In this document: positions 50,995 to 59,669 of the stretch, piece by piece
Layout of the letters: the number at the start of each line of letters is the position of its first letter
How positions within the stretch are numbered: the first letter of the stretch is position 1
Origin: JAMXLG01 sp963818925
GTDB taxonomy: Bacteria > Vulcanimicrobiota > Vulcanimicrobiia > Vulcanimicrobiales > Vulcanimicrobiaceae
Reading direction: 5' to 3'
DNA length: 64,000 bases
NCBI GenBank assembly: GCA_963818925.1
Contig: CAWFTN010000001.1
Coordinates: 2,170,001 to 2,234,000 of the forward strand
Program-made: the position numbers and the translations under genes
The notes under the pieces: model-generated
Told to the model about the DNA's origin: nothing
The model's input: only the letters and a program-made list of their open reading frames with translations
Databases searched by the model: none

Positions 50995-51991
50995 TGTACG
51001 CGATATGCGTGTGTCGTTGAGAAGCAAGGCCGAGACCGGTCACGATTTGATGTGGCAGAGCCCGGCCTGCAGCAGCGAGCTGGTCCAAGTCGTCGTCGGG
51101 CCCGAGAAGTTGAACTTCATCCGCAGATGCGGCGCCGCGCACGATCGAGTACTGCATTCCTACGGACAGAATCGTGCGATACGGCTGCGTGACATGCGGA
51201 AAACCGTCGCTATAGCCGCAACGCAGGACGCTTATCTGAGATCCCGCTGGAAGCGTGGTTGGACCGTACCCTGCGGCTAAGGCACCCCGCGAGTCGATGC
51301 GCTCGAGGACCAGCGCGCGGACGTCGATCGCGCACTTCAGCCGTCCGGGCATCCCGGCTCCGAAGAGTCCCACGCCGACGCGTATGCTGTTGCCGAAGAC
51401 TGGGCCTCGAGCCGCTGGAAAGGTGCTCTCCACATCCTCTCCCACAACGTCAACGCCGTGCTCTTGAAACACCGCGACGAACCGGGCGAATTGTTCGCGG
51501 TCCTCCGCTTCCGTCGCGGGATTGCTCAGATGCGTCCACAGTTCGACGTGCATACCCGCGCCGGAGAGCAGCATCGCGTACTCTTTTGCATCGCGCATAT
51601 CGATTGCCGACCATCCGGCGGCAAAGCGCAAGCCGACACGAACCGTGACTTCGGATGCGTTCGATCGTGCTGCAAGTGTTGCTAACGAATCGAGGCGCGC
51701 GATGTTAACGATGCCGCGGAGATCGGCGGCACGACACGCATCGGCGGGATCGCCGTCGTACAGAGTCGCCGCCGGTGCTTCTGTTAGAGCACGTAGCCGT
51801 TCCAGTTCGTTGACGTCGGAAACAACGAATCCGTCCGCGACGCCATCGAGCTCACGAACGAGTTGTTCGAGCCCGAAGCCATAGCCGTTCGCCTTCACGA
51901 CCGCCCTTATATCGACGCGCATCTGTTGCTTCCACGTTCGAACGTTGTCGCGAAGCGCTGCTCCACTAAGGGTGATAGCCGGCACGTTCAT
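50969..51991 (-). CDS. alr: alanine racemase
   Basis: About 340 residues, PLP fold III. The PLP Lys lies in RAVVKANGYGFG, the second catalytic Tyr in AAGYGPTTL, and CGYSDGFPH is the conserved late motif. Makes D-alanine for peptidoglycan. ATG at 51991 overlaps the upstream gene stop as ATGA. The sequence is divergent from classical Alr in several blocks, so a racemase for another amino acid is possible. Confidence 0.85.
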   Translation of the reverse strand: MNVPAITLSGAALRDNVRTWKQQMRVDIRAVVKANGYGFGLEQLVRELDGVADGFVVSDVNELERLRALTEAPAATLYDGDPADACRAADLRGIVNIARLDSLATLAARSNASEVTVRVGLRFAAGWSAIDMRDAKEYAMLLSGAGMHVELWTHLSNPATEAEDREQFARFVAVFQEHGVDVVGEDVESTFPAARGPVFGNSIRVGVGLFGAGMPGRLKCAIDVRALVLERIDSRGALAAGYGPTTLPAGSQISVLRCGYSDGFPHVTQPYRTILSVGMQYSIVRGAASADEVQLLGPDDDLDQLAAAGRALPHQIVTGLGLASQRHTHIAYNEERGHAR

Positions 51992-53475
51992 GGCCACGAA
52001 TACTTTCCGAGTGCGTCCCATTGATACGGTTCGGTTCCGTCCCAGGCGAAGAAACACTCGCCGAGCGCGCCGATGCGTTTGCTGACATCGAGTGACGTGG
52101 TAATCTCTTGTGCCGGCGGTGCGCCGTTGTGGCCGACCGCGCTCGTTTGCCCGCCCATGCTAATCGGAATCGTTCGCCCGGCGTAGCGCGTCAGTGTATC
52201 GTAGGACGCCTGTAGAATTTGTTCGACGTCTTGCGGTGTCGTCGGAGAACGGCGCATCATGCGCCAGTACGTCATCGGCTGAAGCGCGCTGCTGAACCGC
52301 GCGATCTGCGCATACGGATACCGCGTTTCATCGAGGTGCTCGAGGTATGCGTCCTCGATGGTCGGCATGATGAGATACGCCGGTCCCATCGCATTGCGAA
52401 CGAATTCGACGTAGTGCCACAACGCGTCGAGACCTTGCGGTGCATCGCCCATGAAATCGTCACCGCGCTCGACGTCGAGCGCGATGCCGTCGAGCGGCGT
52501 TCCTTTCGCGGTGCGATAGTAAGCGCCGCGCACCGCCGCCTGTACATCTTCAAAACTTTCGTCGCGAGGAACGGCCCACGCGATCGTTTTGATGCCGTGC
52601 GCTGCAAGGCCGTCGACGATCGCATCGACGATGGGCTTCGCTTCCGGCGTTATCTCCCAATACGCGCCATACGACGTGCGCAACTCGACATAGTGCAGCC
52701 GGGCGCGAACGGCTTGATCGACGATCGCTTGCGGATCGAGGTGCTTGAAATAGATCGAGTCGAGCGGATTGGACGTGAAGAAGAGCCACATGCCTTTGCC
52801 GCGCACGTTATCGAGCGCTGTCGCGGGCGGCGCTGCCGGCGTGGTGACCGTAAGACGTGCCGGCTCGTGTCCCGTACGCTCGACGATGTACCGATACATG
52901 CGTCTGGGCTCGGCGGCCGTGTCACGATAGGTCGAACTCGGACCTGCGACGAGTGCGAGAAGGCGCCGCGTGCCGCCGCTGTCATCGCGCAAGATCCGTA
53001 CCTCGCCGTTTTCGCGCGGAAACCAACCGATCTGCACGAGATGCGGGCCGAGCGCCTCGGCGACGACGCGCGGCGCGCGCCATGAACGCGTGTCCGTACG
53101 TACGGTCACGCTTGCAAGACGCGGCTCGTTCGCGATGACCGTCATCGCGAGCGGACCGTCGGCGTTCGTGGAAAGAATTGCGGAGGGCTGCCCGTACGCG
53201 AGACGCGTCTGCCATTGAACGTAGCCGTCGCGAGAGTTATAGGCGAAGTCGCTGTTTGCGATGACGCGCGTCGGTTTATTCTGCGCGTCGAAAAACTTCG
53301 TGATGACGAGCCAGCGCGCGTTTCCGTCGGGGTCGAAGCCAAGCGCGCGCGCATCGACCGCCATGCGTACCGCGGGACGACCAAAATAGACCGGGACGTT
53401 CGGCGTCGGCGCGGGCGATGGTAGCGGGGTCATCTGCGCGATGACGCCTGCAAGGACAAAAAGGAGCTCGTTCAT
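51988..53475 (-). CDS. exported glycoside-hydrolase-like TIM-barrel protein
   Basis: 495 residues with a short N-terminal signal (MNELLFVLAGVIAQM) and a Pro-rich linker. A beta-rich part (about 30-215) precedes an apparent TIM barrel: GKGMWLFFTSNP, ARLHYVELRTSYG, HGIKTIAWAVPRD, DGIALDVERGDDF and QPMTYWRMM. The strand-end acids Asp and Glu of DVERGDD could be catalytic. I cannot name a family. It is the first gene of an operon with alr and dprA, which suggests a cell-wall or polysaccharide role. Confidence 0.65.
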   Translation of the reverse strand: MNELLFVLAGVIAQMTPLPSPAPTPNVPVYFGRPAVRMAVDARALGFDPDGNARWLVITKFFDAQNKPTRVIANSDFAYNSRDGYVQWQTRLAYGQPSAILSTNADGPLAMTVIANEPRLASVTVRTDTRSWRAPRVVAEALGPHLVQIGWFPRENGEVRILRDDSGGTRRLLALVAGPSSTYRDTAAEPRRMYRYIVERTGHEPARLTVTTPAAPPATALDNVRGKGMWLFFTSNPLDSIYFKHLDPQAIVDQAVRARLHYVELRTSYGAYWEITPEAKPIVDAIVDGLAAHGIKTIAWAVPRDESFEDVQAAVRGAYYRTAKGTPLDGIALDVERGDDFMGDAPQGLDALWHYVEFVRNAMGPAYLIMPTIEDAYLEHLDETRYPYAQIARFSSALQPMTYWRMMRRSPTTPQDVEQILQASYDTLTRYAGRTIPISMGGQTSAVGHNGAPPAQEITTSLDVSKRIGALGECFFAWDGTEPYQWDALGKYSWP

Positions 53476-53530
53476 GCGCTGCGTCTATTCGTTAGCAGGC
53501 GACGTAACTCTGTGGAGGAAGGTGCGTTTC

Positions 53531-55003
53531 GTGAACTTCGCACGACGTATCGTCATGCTCGCAGCTTGTCTTGCACTGATGGCAGCAACGCCCCGGCCTG
53601 TTCCGGGCGGCGTGCCGTGGCCACCAACACAGGTTGCGACTCTAACGCACACGATCGATGGACTCCTCAACGACCGCGCGTTGCGCGGCGCGCAGGTTGG
53701 ATTGATTGCGGCGGATACGACGCGCGGCACCCTGCTCTACTCGCACAATGCCGACCAAGACTTCATGCCGGCGTCGAACTTCAAGCTGCTCGTCGGCTCC
53801 GCTGCGCTCCACATCCTCGGCCCGAATTTCTCTTACGTAACGAGCGTGCTTGCCGATCGCGCGGTCGCCGGCGGCGTCCTAAGCGGAAACGTGTACCTGC
53901 GCGGCGGAGGCGACGCACTGCTCAGCGCCGCCGATCTGGATGCGGCGGCCGCGTCGCTTGCGGCTGCCGGGGTGAAGCGCATCGACGGCGATCTCGTGGC
54001 GGACGCGACGCATGATGACGCGCAGCGCTACGGAGACGGATGGTCGTGGGACGATCTTCCTTATTACTATGCACCGGTGGTGACGGCACTCGAGCTTGAG
54101 GACGGCGTCGTGCACATCAGCATGGTACCGGGTGCCTCGGTGGGTGCGCCCGTGACGTTGCGCGTGAATCCGCAGAGCGACGCGTTCACAATCGAGAACC
54201 AGTTACAGACGGGTCCGGCGGGCTCGGAGGACACCTCCGAGATCGGCCGGTCGTGGGATGCTCCCACGCAAATACAACTGACGGGCAGCTATCCGTTGGG
54301 CGCGAAACCGTCCGGGGATATTGCTCCGAGCGTTCCCGATCCCGAATCGTATGCGAGTAGCGTGTTTGCGAGCGCGCTTGCGTCGCACGGCATCACACTG
54401 ACGGGAAAGATTCGCAACGGGAAAACGCCGTCGGACTCTTCGGTGCTTTGGTCGCACAACTCGCTTCCGCTGTCGCAACTCATGCAAAAATTCTGGTACC
54501 CGAGCGACAATCTCATGGGTGAGCTGCTCCTCAAAGAGCTCGGCGTCGCGCAGCGCGGCGAGCCCGGCACAGACGATAACGGCCGCATTGCCGAGCAAGG
54601 ATATCTGCGCTCCATCCACGTCGATCCCGCGACGGTTGCGATCAGCGACGGTTCAGGCCTTTCGAATTACGATCGTATTACGCCGCGCGATCTCTTTACG
54701 ATTTTGCAGAGCGATTGGGACGGACCATATCGCGACATCGTATCCGACGCGCTTCCGCTCTCGGGCGTGCGCGGAACGCTGCAACATCAATTTCTCGGAA
54801 CACCGGCGCAAGGAAACGTTTTTGCGAAAACCGGAAGCATTAGCCATGTGCGCACGATTTCGGGATTCATTCAAACGAAGACGCATGGCGTTGTGACGTT
54901 CTCGTTTCTCGTCAATCAGTGGATGGGCGCCGGCGAACCCGGCGGCGCCGCTGCGCTTGCGCGCGTGCGTGGTGCGGTGCTTTCCGCAATTGCGAGTCAA
55001 TAA
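53531..55003 (+). CDS. dacB: D-alanyl-D-alanine carboxypeptidase/endopeptidase (PBP4 type)
   Basis: About 490 residues with a signal peptide (FARRIVMLAACLALMAA). SNFK (Ser82, Lys85), SDN in YPSDNLMGELLL and KTG in VFAKTGSISH are all canonical, unlike the paralogue at 30823. GTG at 53531 follows GGAGGAAGG by 8 nt. It cleaves D-Ala-D-Ala or peptide cross-links in the periplasm. Its TAA stop overlaps the ATG of the SIS gene (TAATG). Confidence 0.92.
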   Translation: MNFARRIVMLAACLALMAATPRPVPGGVPWPPTQVATLTHTIDGLLNDRALRGAQVGLIAADTTRGTLLYSHNADQDFMPASNFKLLVGSAALHILGPNFSYVTSVLADRAVAGGVLSGNVYLRGGGDALLSAADLDAAAASLAAAGVKRIDGDLVADATHDDAQRYGDGWSWDDLPYYYAPVVTALELEDGVVHISMVPGASVGAPVTLRVNPQSDAFTIENQLQTGPAGSEDTSEIGRSWDAPTQIQLTGSYPLGAKPSGDIAPSVPDPESYASSVFASALASHGITLTGKIRNGKTPSDSSVLWSHNSLPLSQLMQKFWYPSDNLMGELLLKELGVAQRGEPGTDDNGRIAEQGYLRSIHVDPATVAISDGSGLSNYDRITPRDLFTILQSDWDGPYRDIVSDALPLSGVRGTLQHQFLGTPAQGNVFAKTGSISHVRTISGFIQTKTHGVVTFSFLVNQWMGAGEPGGAAALARVRGAVLSAIASQ

Positions 55004-56001
55004 TGCTCGGAAGACAATTCGAACGCGAAATCCGGGAACAGCCCGACGTATGGTGCGCGATTGCGCAGTCGGATCGAGCGCAGACACTCGCGCGCGCAAT
55101 TCAGGGACGCGAAGTTGTCCTCATCGGCAGCGGGAGTTCGCTCTTCATGGCGCGGCTCGGCGCCCTTGCGCTTCGCCGGCGCGGTATTCGCGCGCAGGCG
55201 CTCGCAACCACCGAAGCGCCGCTCGATAACCGAGCGTACCGTGAAGCCGTCGTTATTGCGTGCTCGCAGAGCGGGGCATCAGACGATCTGCTGCGCGCGC
55301 TCGATATTCTGCAGCCGCGCGAGCTCATCGCTTTGACGAACACGCCCGAGTCGCCGCTCGGCGACCGAGCGAAGGTAACGATCGACGTCGGGGGCGGCCC
55401 CGAGATCGCGGTGCCGGCGAGCAAAAGCGTCACGGCGACGGCAGCGATTCTGCTGTGGGCCGCTGGATTGATGTCCGACTCGCATGCACGCAACGCCAAT
55501 ACCTTGACCGAGACCGCGGAAGACGTACGCGCCTGGCTCAACGGAGCGGGCGTCGAGGAGATCTCGACGGCAGCACAGCGCCTCGCTCGCCGGCGCAGCG
55601 TCATCATCGTAGGCGCCGGGTACGGCGTTCCGATCGCCGACGAATGCGCGCTCAAGCTCAAAGAGGCAAGCTACATACACGCCGAGGGCTTCTCGGCGGG
55701 GGAGTTCCGCCACGGCAGCGTCGCCATGCTCGATGCAGGGTGCGCGATCCTCGGAATCATCGACGACGACGCACGGGAGATCGTGAATCGCCCTCTCCTC
55801 GAGGCGGGTCAGGCGGAAAGCCTCCGGTACGTCATGGGTGGACGGATCGGTGACATTCCATTGCTCGGACCGGTCGTGAACGTTGCCTTTAACACGCTGG
55901 CGTGGCTCGTTTGCGCGCAGATGCTGGCACTCCACGTCGGGCGGGCGCGCTACGTAGAGAGCGACGCGCCTCGAGGACTAACCAAGACCGTCCACGATTG
56001 A
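55003..56001 (+). CDS. SIS-domain sugar isomerase, GlmS C-terminal-like
   Basis: 332 residues with two SIS domains. It starts REIREQPDVWCAIAQ like the isomerase half of GlmS; IGSGSSLFMARLGALAL, ACSQSGASDDLL, ALKLKEASYIHAEGFSAGEFRHG and the C-terminal ESDAPRGLTKTVHD are typical. It lacks the glutaminase domain, so it acts as a ketose/aldose amino-sugar isomerase or deaminase (AgaS/GlmS-like). The overlap with dacB links it to peptidoglycan amino sugars. Confidence 0.88.
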   Translation: MLGRQFEREIREQPDVWCAIAQSDRAQTLARAIQGREVVLIGSGSSLFMARLGALALRRRGIRAQALATTEAPLDNRAYREAVVIACSQSGASDDLLRALDILQPRELIALTNTPESPLGDRAKVTIDVGGGPEIAVPASKSVTATAAILLWAAGLMSDSHARNANTLTETAEDVRAWLNGAGVEEISTAAQRLARRRSVIIVGAGYGVPIADECALKLKEASYIHAEGFSAGEFRHGSVAMLDAGCAILGIIDDDAREIVNRPLLEAGQAESLRYVMGGRIGDIPLLGPVVNVAFNTLAWLVCAQMLALHVGRARYVESDAPRGLTKTVHD

Positions 56002-56044
56002 CCTCCCCGGCAGGGAAATTCATTTTAAGATTGGATTAAATTCG

Positions 56045-56084
56045 AAGCGAACGCGCGTGGGACCACGCCGGTCGCTTTTCTTTG
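56045..56084 (+). terminator. intrinsic terminator after the SIS gene
   Basis: AAGCGA...TCGCTT outer stem with inner GCGTGG-GA-CCACGC (56055-56068), followed by TTTCTTTG. It ends the dacB-SIS transcript. Confidence 0.65.
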
Positions 56085-56094
56085 TCTTGGCGTC

Positions 56095-56126
56095 CTCTCG
56101 GGAGCCGCGGAGACCGCGCCCGAGAG
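56095..56126 (+). promoter_or_regulatory. hairpin in the leader of the TonB receptor gene
   Basis: CTCTCGGG (56095-56102) pairs with CCCGAGAG (56119-56126), and inside it CGCGG (56106-56110) pairs with CCGCG (56114-56118), giving 13 bp with a 3-nt bulge. The hairpin lies about 10 nt before the GGAGGGA Shine-Dalgarno, and CCCT just upstream of that site could pair with its AGGG. Confidence 0.55.
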
Positions 56127-56146
56127 ACCCTTTCGGAGGGATTTCG

Positions 56147-59008
56147 ATGCTTCAACTCTCGAGGCGATGGCAATCTGTCTTCATTGTCGCCACCCTCGCG
56201 CTCGGATTCTTCACGCTTCCAATCGGCGCTTGTGCGCAGGCACTCACGACGGGAACCATTAGCGGCGTCGTGACCGATGCGCAAACAAAAGCACCGCTGG
56301 CCGGCGTCAAGGTCACCGCAAGTTCACCGAGCGGCATTGCCAGTACGGTGACCGATAGCCGTGGTTTTTACACGCTGCAACAATTGAGCGTGGACACCTA
56401 TACCGTCTCATTCGAATTCACAGGCTATGAGCCGGTGAGCGTTGACGGCGTTAACGCGCCGCAAGCCGTCGTCGAACGTCTGAACCAGTCGATGTCGAAA
56501 GAGCTGCATGTTATTGCGAACGTGAGCGCCCGCTCTTCAACCAGTCTCGTGCAGCCAAACCAAACCACTGACCAATACACGGTCAGCGGTCAGCAGCTTG
56601 CGGCCGTTTCGGGCGGAAACGATCTGCAGAAGACACTCTATCAATATATCGATACAGTCCCCGGCATCACCGTCGGCGGCTTTAGCACGCAGCCGCGTAT
56701 TCACGGCGGGTCCGTTACCGACGAACAATATGAGTTCGACGGTATTCCGATCCGCGATCGTATGACCGGGTTCTTCACGACGAACCTGTCGAACATCGGC
56801 GTGGCGAACGTCGAAGTTTCCACCGCCGGCCTCAGCTCGGAAACGTCCGACGCGGGTCTCGGCACGATCAATACGGTGATCAAAAGCGGTACGTACCCGG
56901 GATTCGGAACGGTCGCTTACGGCGCCGACGTCACCGATAGACTTCTGCAATTCACATTTGAATACGGCGGAGCGACGCCGGATCGTCGCTGGTCATGGTA
57001 CGTCGGTGCACAAAAAACCGGGTCGCAAAATGAATTTGCGAACGGCGTATCCTATCCGGCGCTCGTCGTTGAAGGGTTCAATGGCCCAGGCCCGGTGTAC
57101 ACCACCGACATCATCGGAAACTTCCACTACCGTCCCGATAAAAAGGACGACTTGCAACTCTTAATCCAGAACGGCCTGGGCGATTTCATCTTCGGTTACG
57201 GATTCCAGCAAAATCAGCCCGGTCAGCCGCTGCCGTTGACGGCTGTGCCGTGCCCGGGCTACACGGTCGACTCGACCACGCCGACCGGAGCCTCGGGAGG
57301 AACGGCACCGAACGGGCAAACCTGTCCCGCCGGGCTCTACTTCGGTACGGCGAGTGGTGCAACGCTCGGCATGGGCGGAAACATCTGGCACCACTACTCG
57401 GGCATCGGCAAGATTCAATGGAACCACATCATCAACGACCACTCGTCGTTTGCATTGCGTCTTGCGGAAAACTTCAACGAGTACATCTTCGATCAGCCGA
57501 TCGTCGATGCGAATTATCCTGCGATCGAAAACAGTCCCGACTTCCATCCCGGCAGTTGTCCCGCGTATCCGTATGCGCCGAAGACACCGATCCAAGTGGA
57601 CCCGAACGGTCAACTGTGTGTGATGCAAGATCTCTTCTTCGAAACCGGATATTTGGGAGATCGCCGCTCCGAGATGTGGCTCGGGTCGCTCGATTACACG
57701 AACCAAATCAGCGACAACGCCACAATTCGCGCAGGTATCAGCCAAGAGTACGATCAGAATCTCGATAATTCGTACTACACGTTCTACATGAATCCCGACG
57801 GCTCGTGGCCGGGAGTCAACTCACTCTCGACCTATCCCGACCATATTCCGGCGTTTTATGTGAACGGCTCGCTGCACGAAGGCAAGTGGCTTCTCGAACC
57901 GGGCGTGCGTTGGCAGCGCATGTACTACGACTATCCGGCTAGCACGATCGGCGGGGTCAGTTATCCGGCAGGTCCGTATTCGGTCGGGGTTTGGAATCCG
58001 ACCTTGGCGGCGACCTACACTGTTAACCCGCACAACGTCATTCGCGGATCGTGGACCGATTCGACCTCCTTCGTCGGAACAGCGTACGTTTGGCGCGAAG
58101 GGTCTGCTACGTATAATCCGGGCGGATTGTTCAGCGCGAATCCCACGCTCATCCACAGTGCGGATATCCAATGGGAGCATGAGTTCGATCCCGACACATC
58201 GCTGCGGTTCGGACCCTGGTGGAACAAGGCGTCGAATGTGTTCTACACCTTCCGTCCTGTGCTCTCAGTAAACCCCACGACGGGTGCGGTGACGTACGGT
58301 CCGACGCAAGCCGCAAACGGAGGATTCCGTCAAGCGTTCGGTGCTGAGCTCGCGTTGAGTCACCTCGATCGTCACCGGACCGGCGTTTCGTACTGGCTCT
58401 CCGGTACGTACGATAGTTTCTGGACGAACATTACGTCGGCGCTGACCGGTTCGTACGGTGGTTCCGGACTTCCGTCGTTCCTTCCGGTAGTTCGTAGCTC
58501 GTACGATCCATTGATCAGTGCGTCGTTCAGCGCAGACGTTCACGCGGATCGCTGGCATTTGTTCCCGGTGGCCTACTATCAAGGGCCGTCACCGTATCAG
58601 ACCGGCGAATGCGCGGGCACGACCGGCTGGTTCAACCTCGTCGGTTATCCGAACTACTCCACGTGTTCGAGCACAAGCAGCTTCCTGAAGAAGCCGGTTG
58701 GGCTGTTGCCGGAGTTGTGGTCGACGGGGTACTGGTGGTCGAACGTCACACTCGCCTACGACCTTGGAAAGACGAGAAACCTTCGTCTCGGTCTGCAAGT
58801 GACAAACATCACGAACAACCAAAACCCGAGCAATCCCGCGGTACCGTGCTTCTCGAACGTTCAGAAGAACACGCCGCAAATTGGGGCCGGTTGTTCTCCA
58901 ATGTATCCCGTGACCGGCCAGCAACTGCTTCCGTCGACCGGATATATCTACCAAAACACCTCGCAAACGCCGCGTGCGGTCGAGTTGTTCATCGAACAGA
59001 AGTTCTGA
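56147..59008 (+). CDS. TonB-dependent outer-membrane receptor with carboxypeptidase-regulatory-like N-terminus
   Basis: 953 residues. Signal peptide about 1-35; a CarboxypepD_reg-like beta-sandwich (TGTISGVVTDAQTKAPLAGV, GFYTLQQLSVDTYTVSF) about 37-115; plug domain (IDTVPGITVGGFSTQPRIHG, DEQYEFDGIPI); then a long beta barrel ending in an aromatic-rich strand with a final Phe (VELFIEQKF), as outer-membrane barrels do. ATG at 56147 follows GGAGGGA. No TonB/ExbB genes are nearby, and the ligand is unknown; the domain set is as in SusC/OmpA-like receptors for oligosaccharides or peptides. Confidence 0.9.
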   Translation: MLQLSRRWQSVFIVATLALGFFTLPIGACAQALTTGTISGVVTDAQTKAPLAGVKVTASSPSGIASTVTDSRGFYTLQQLSVDTYTVSFEFTGYEPVSVDGVNAPQAVVERLNQSMSKELHVIANVSARSSTSLVQPNQTTDQYTVSGQQLAAVSGGNDLQKTLYQYIDTVPGITVGGFSTQPRIHGGSVTDEQYEFDGIPIRDRMTGFFTTNLSNIGVANVEVSTAGLSSETSDAGLGTINTVIKSGTYPGFGTVAYGADVTDRLLQFTFEYGGATPDRRWSWYVGAQKTGSQNEFANGVSYPALVVEGFNGPGPVYTTDIIGNFHYRPDKKDDLQLLIQNGLGDFIFGYGFQQNQPGQPLPLTAVPCPGYTVDSTTPTGASGGTAPNGQTCPAGLYFGTASGATLGMGGNIWHHYSGIGKIQWNHIINDHSSFALRLAENFNEYIFDQPIVDANYPAIENSPDFHPGSCPAYPYAPKTPIQVDPNGQLCVMQDLFFETGYLGDRRSEMWLGSLDYTNQISDNATIRAGISQEYDQNLDNSYYTFYMNPDGSWPGVNSLSTYPDHIPAFYVNGSLHEGKWLLEPGVRWQRMYYDYPASTIGGVSYPAGPYSVGVWNPTLAATYTVNPHNVIRGSWTDSTSFVGTAYVWREGSATYNPGGLFSANPTLIHSADIQWEHEFDPDTSLRFGPWWNKASNVFYTFRPVLSVNPTTGAVTYGPTQAANGGFRQAFGAELALSHLDRHRTGVSYWLSGTYDSFWTNITSALTGSYGGSGLPSFLPVVRSSYDPLISASFSADVHADRWHLFPVAYYQGPSPYQTGECAGTTGWFNLVGYPNYSTCSSTSSFLKKPVGLLPELWSTGYWWSNVTLAYDLGKTRNLRLGLQVTNITNNQNPSNPAVPCFSNVQKNTPQIGAGCSPMYPVTGQQLLPSTGYIYQNTSQTPRAVELFIEQKF

Positions 59009-59030
59009 CGCGAATCGCTCGCACGGAACG

Positions 59031-59062
59031 AAACGGGCGCCCGGAATTGGGCGCCCGTTTTT
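59031..59062. terminator. bidirectional terminator
   Basis: AAACGGGCGCCC and GGGCGCCCGTTT form a perfect 12-bp stem over a GGAATT loop, with T-runs on both strands. It separates the receptor gene from the convergent amidase gene. Confidence 0.85.
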
Positions 59063-59063
59063 C

Positions 59064-59669
59064 TCACTGGTCGACTGCGTTTCGCATTCTTTCGCGCAGT
59101 TCTTCGCCGACGTCGATCGCTTCGCGCGGCTCGAGCGGCTGCGGTGACGATCGCAAACGTGCGATATCCCATCGTTCGTTTTCCGCCGTTCCGAAATAGC
59201 CGTCATGCAAGGCGGCTTCGGCGTGTGACATGATGTGGTCGGCATCGATCGGCACGTTGTAAAACGCCGCTAAACGCGCGCCGACGAGGCAGAGCGCGTC
59301 GATCAGTGGTTCGGTGAGTGGATACTTGCCGAAATCTTGCGGCGTTGCAGCTTGCATCGCCATGATCGAAATTCCGAGCGCGTGCGAATTGCGGTTGCGG
59401 GTGTGCGCCGCGTACGGGAGTTCCGGTGCCTCGTAGCAGTTGCGCATGTTCTCGCGGACATCGTGAGTATTGACAACGACGATGCCCGTTCCAGGTTTGA
59501 TCGCGACGCAGAAGTGATACGCCGGGAAGACCTTTTCGTAATCGTACGCCGACCAATGCGTGTAGATCCGCTCGATTCGCCCAGGTACCTCGGGACGCCA
59601 CACGGCGAGCGGCCAGTGAGGGTAGGACTGGATGCGGGTGTCGACATCGTTCAGATCTGCCATTGCCAT
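59064..59669 (-). CDS. N-acetylmuramoyl-L-alanine amidase, Amidase_2/PGRP fold
   Basis: About 201 residues, with no signal peptide. IYTHWSAYDYEK carries the first zinc His, AHTRNRNSHALGISIMAMQ the central strand, and DHIMSHAEAALHDGYFG the later ligands, ending NERWDIARL. The lack of a leader and the size are like cytosolic AmpD, which recycles anhydro-muropeptides. Starts at 59678, 59669 and 59663 are possible; 59669 has GGA upstream. It overlaps the peptide-binding lipoprotein gene. Confidence 0.8.
   Translation of the reverse strand: MAMADLNDVDTRIQSYPHWPLAVWRPEVPGRIERIYTHWSAYDYEKVFPAYHFCVAIKPGTGIVVVNTHDVRENMRNCYEAPELPYAAHTRNRNSHALGISIMAMQAATPQDFGKYPLTEPLIDALCLVGARLAAFYNVPIDADHIMSHAEAALHDGYFGTAENERWDIARLRSSPQPLEPREAIDVGEELRERMRNAVDQ

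Noticed and set aside
52219..53085. Long open frame (about 288 codons) on the plus strand opposite the GH-like gene
   Set aside because: Arg-rich, low-complexity translation with no motif; it is the usual antisense shadow of a GC-rich gene.
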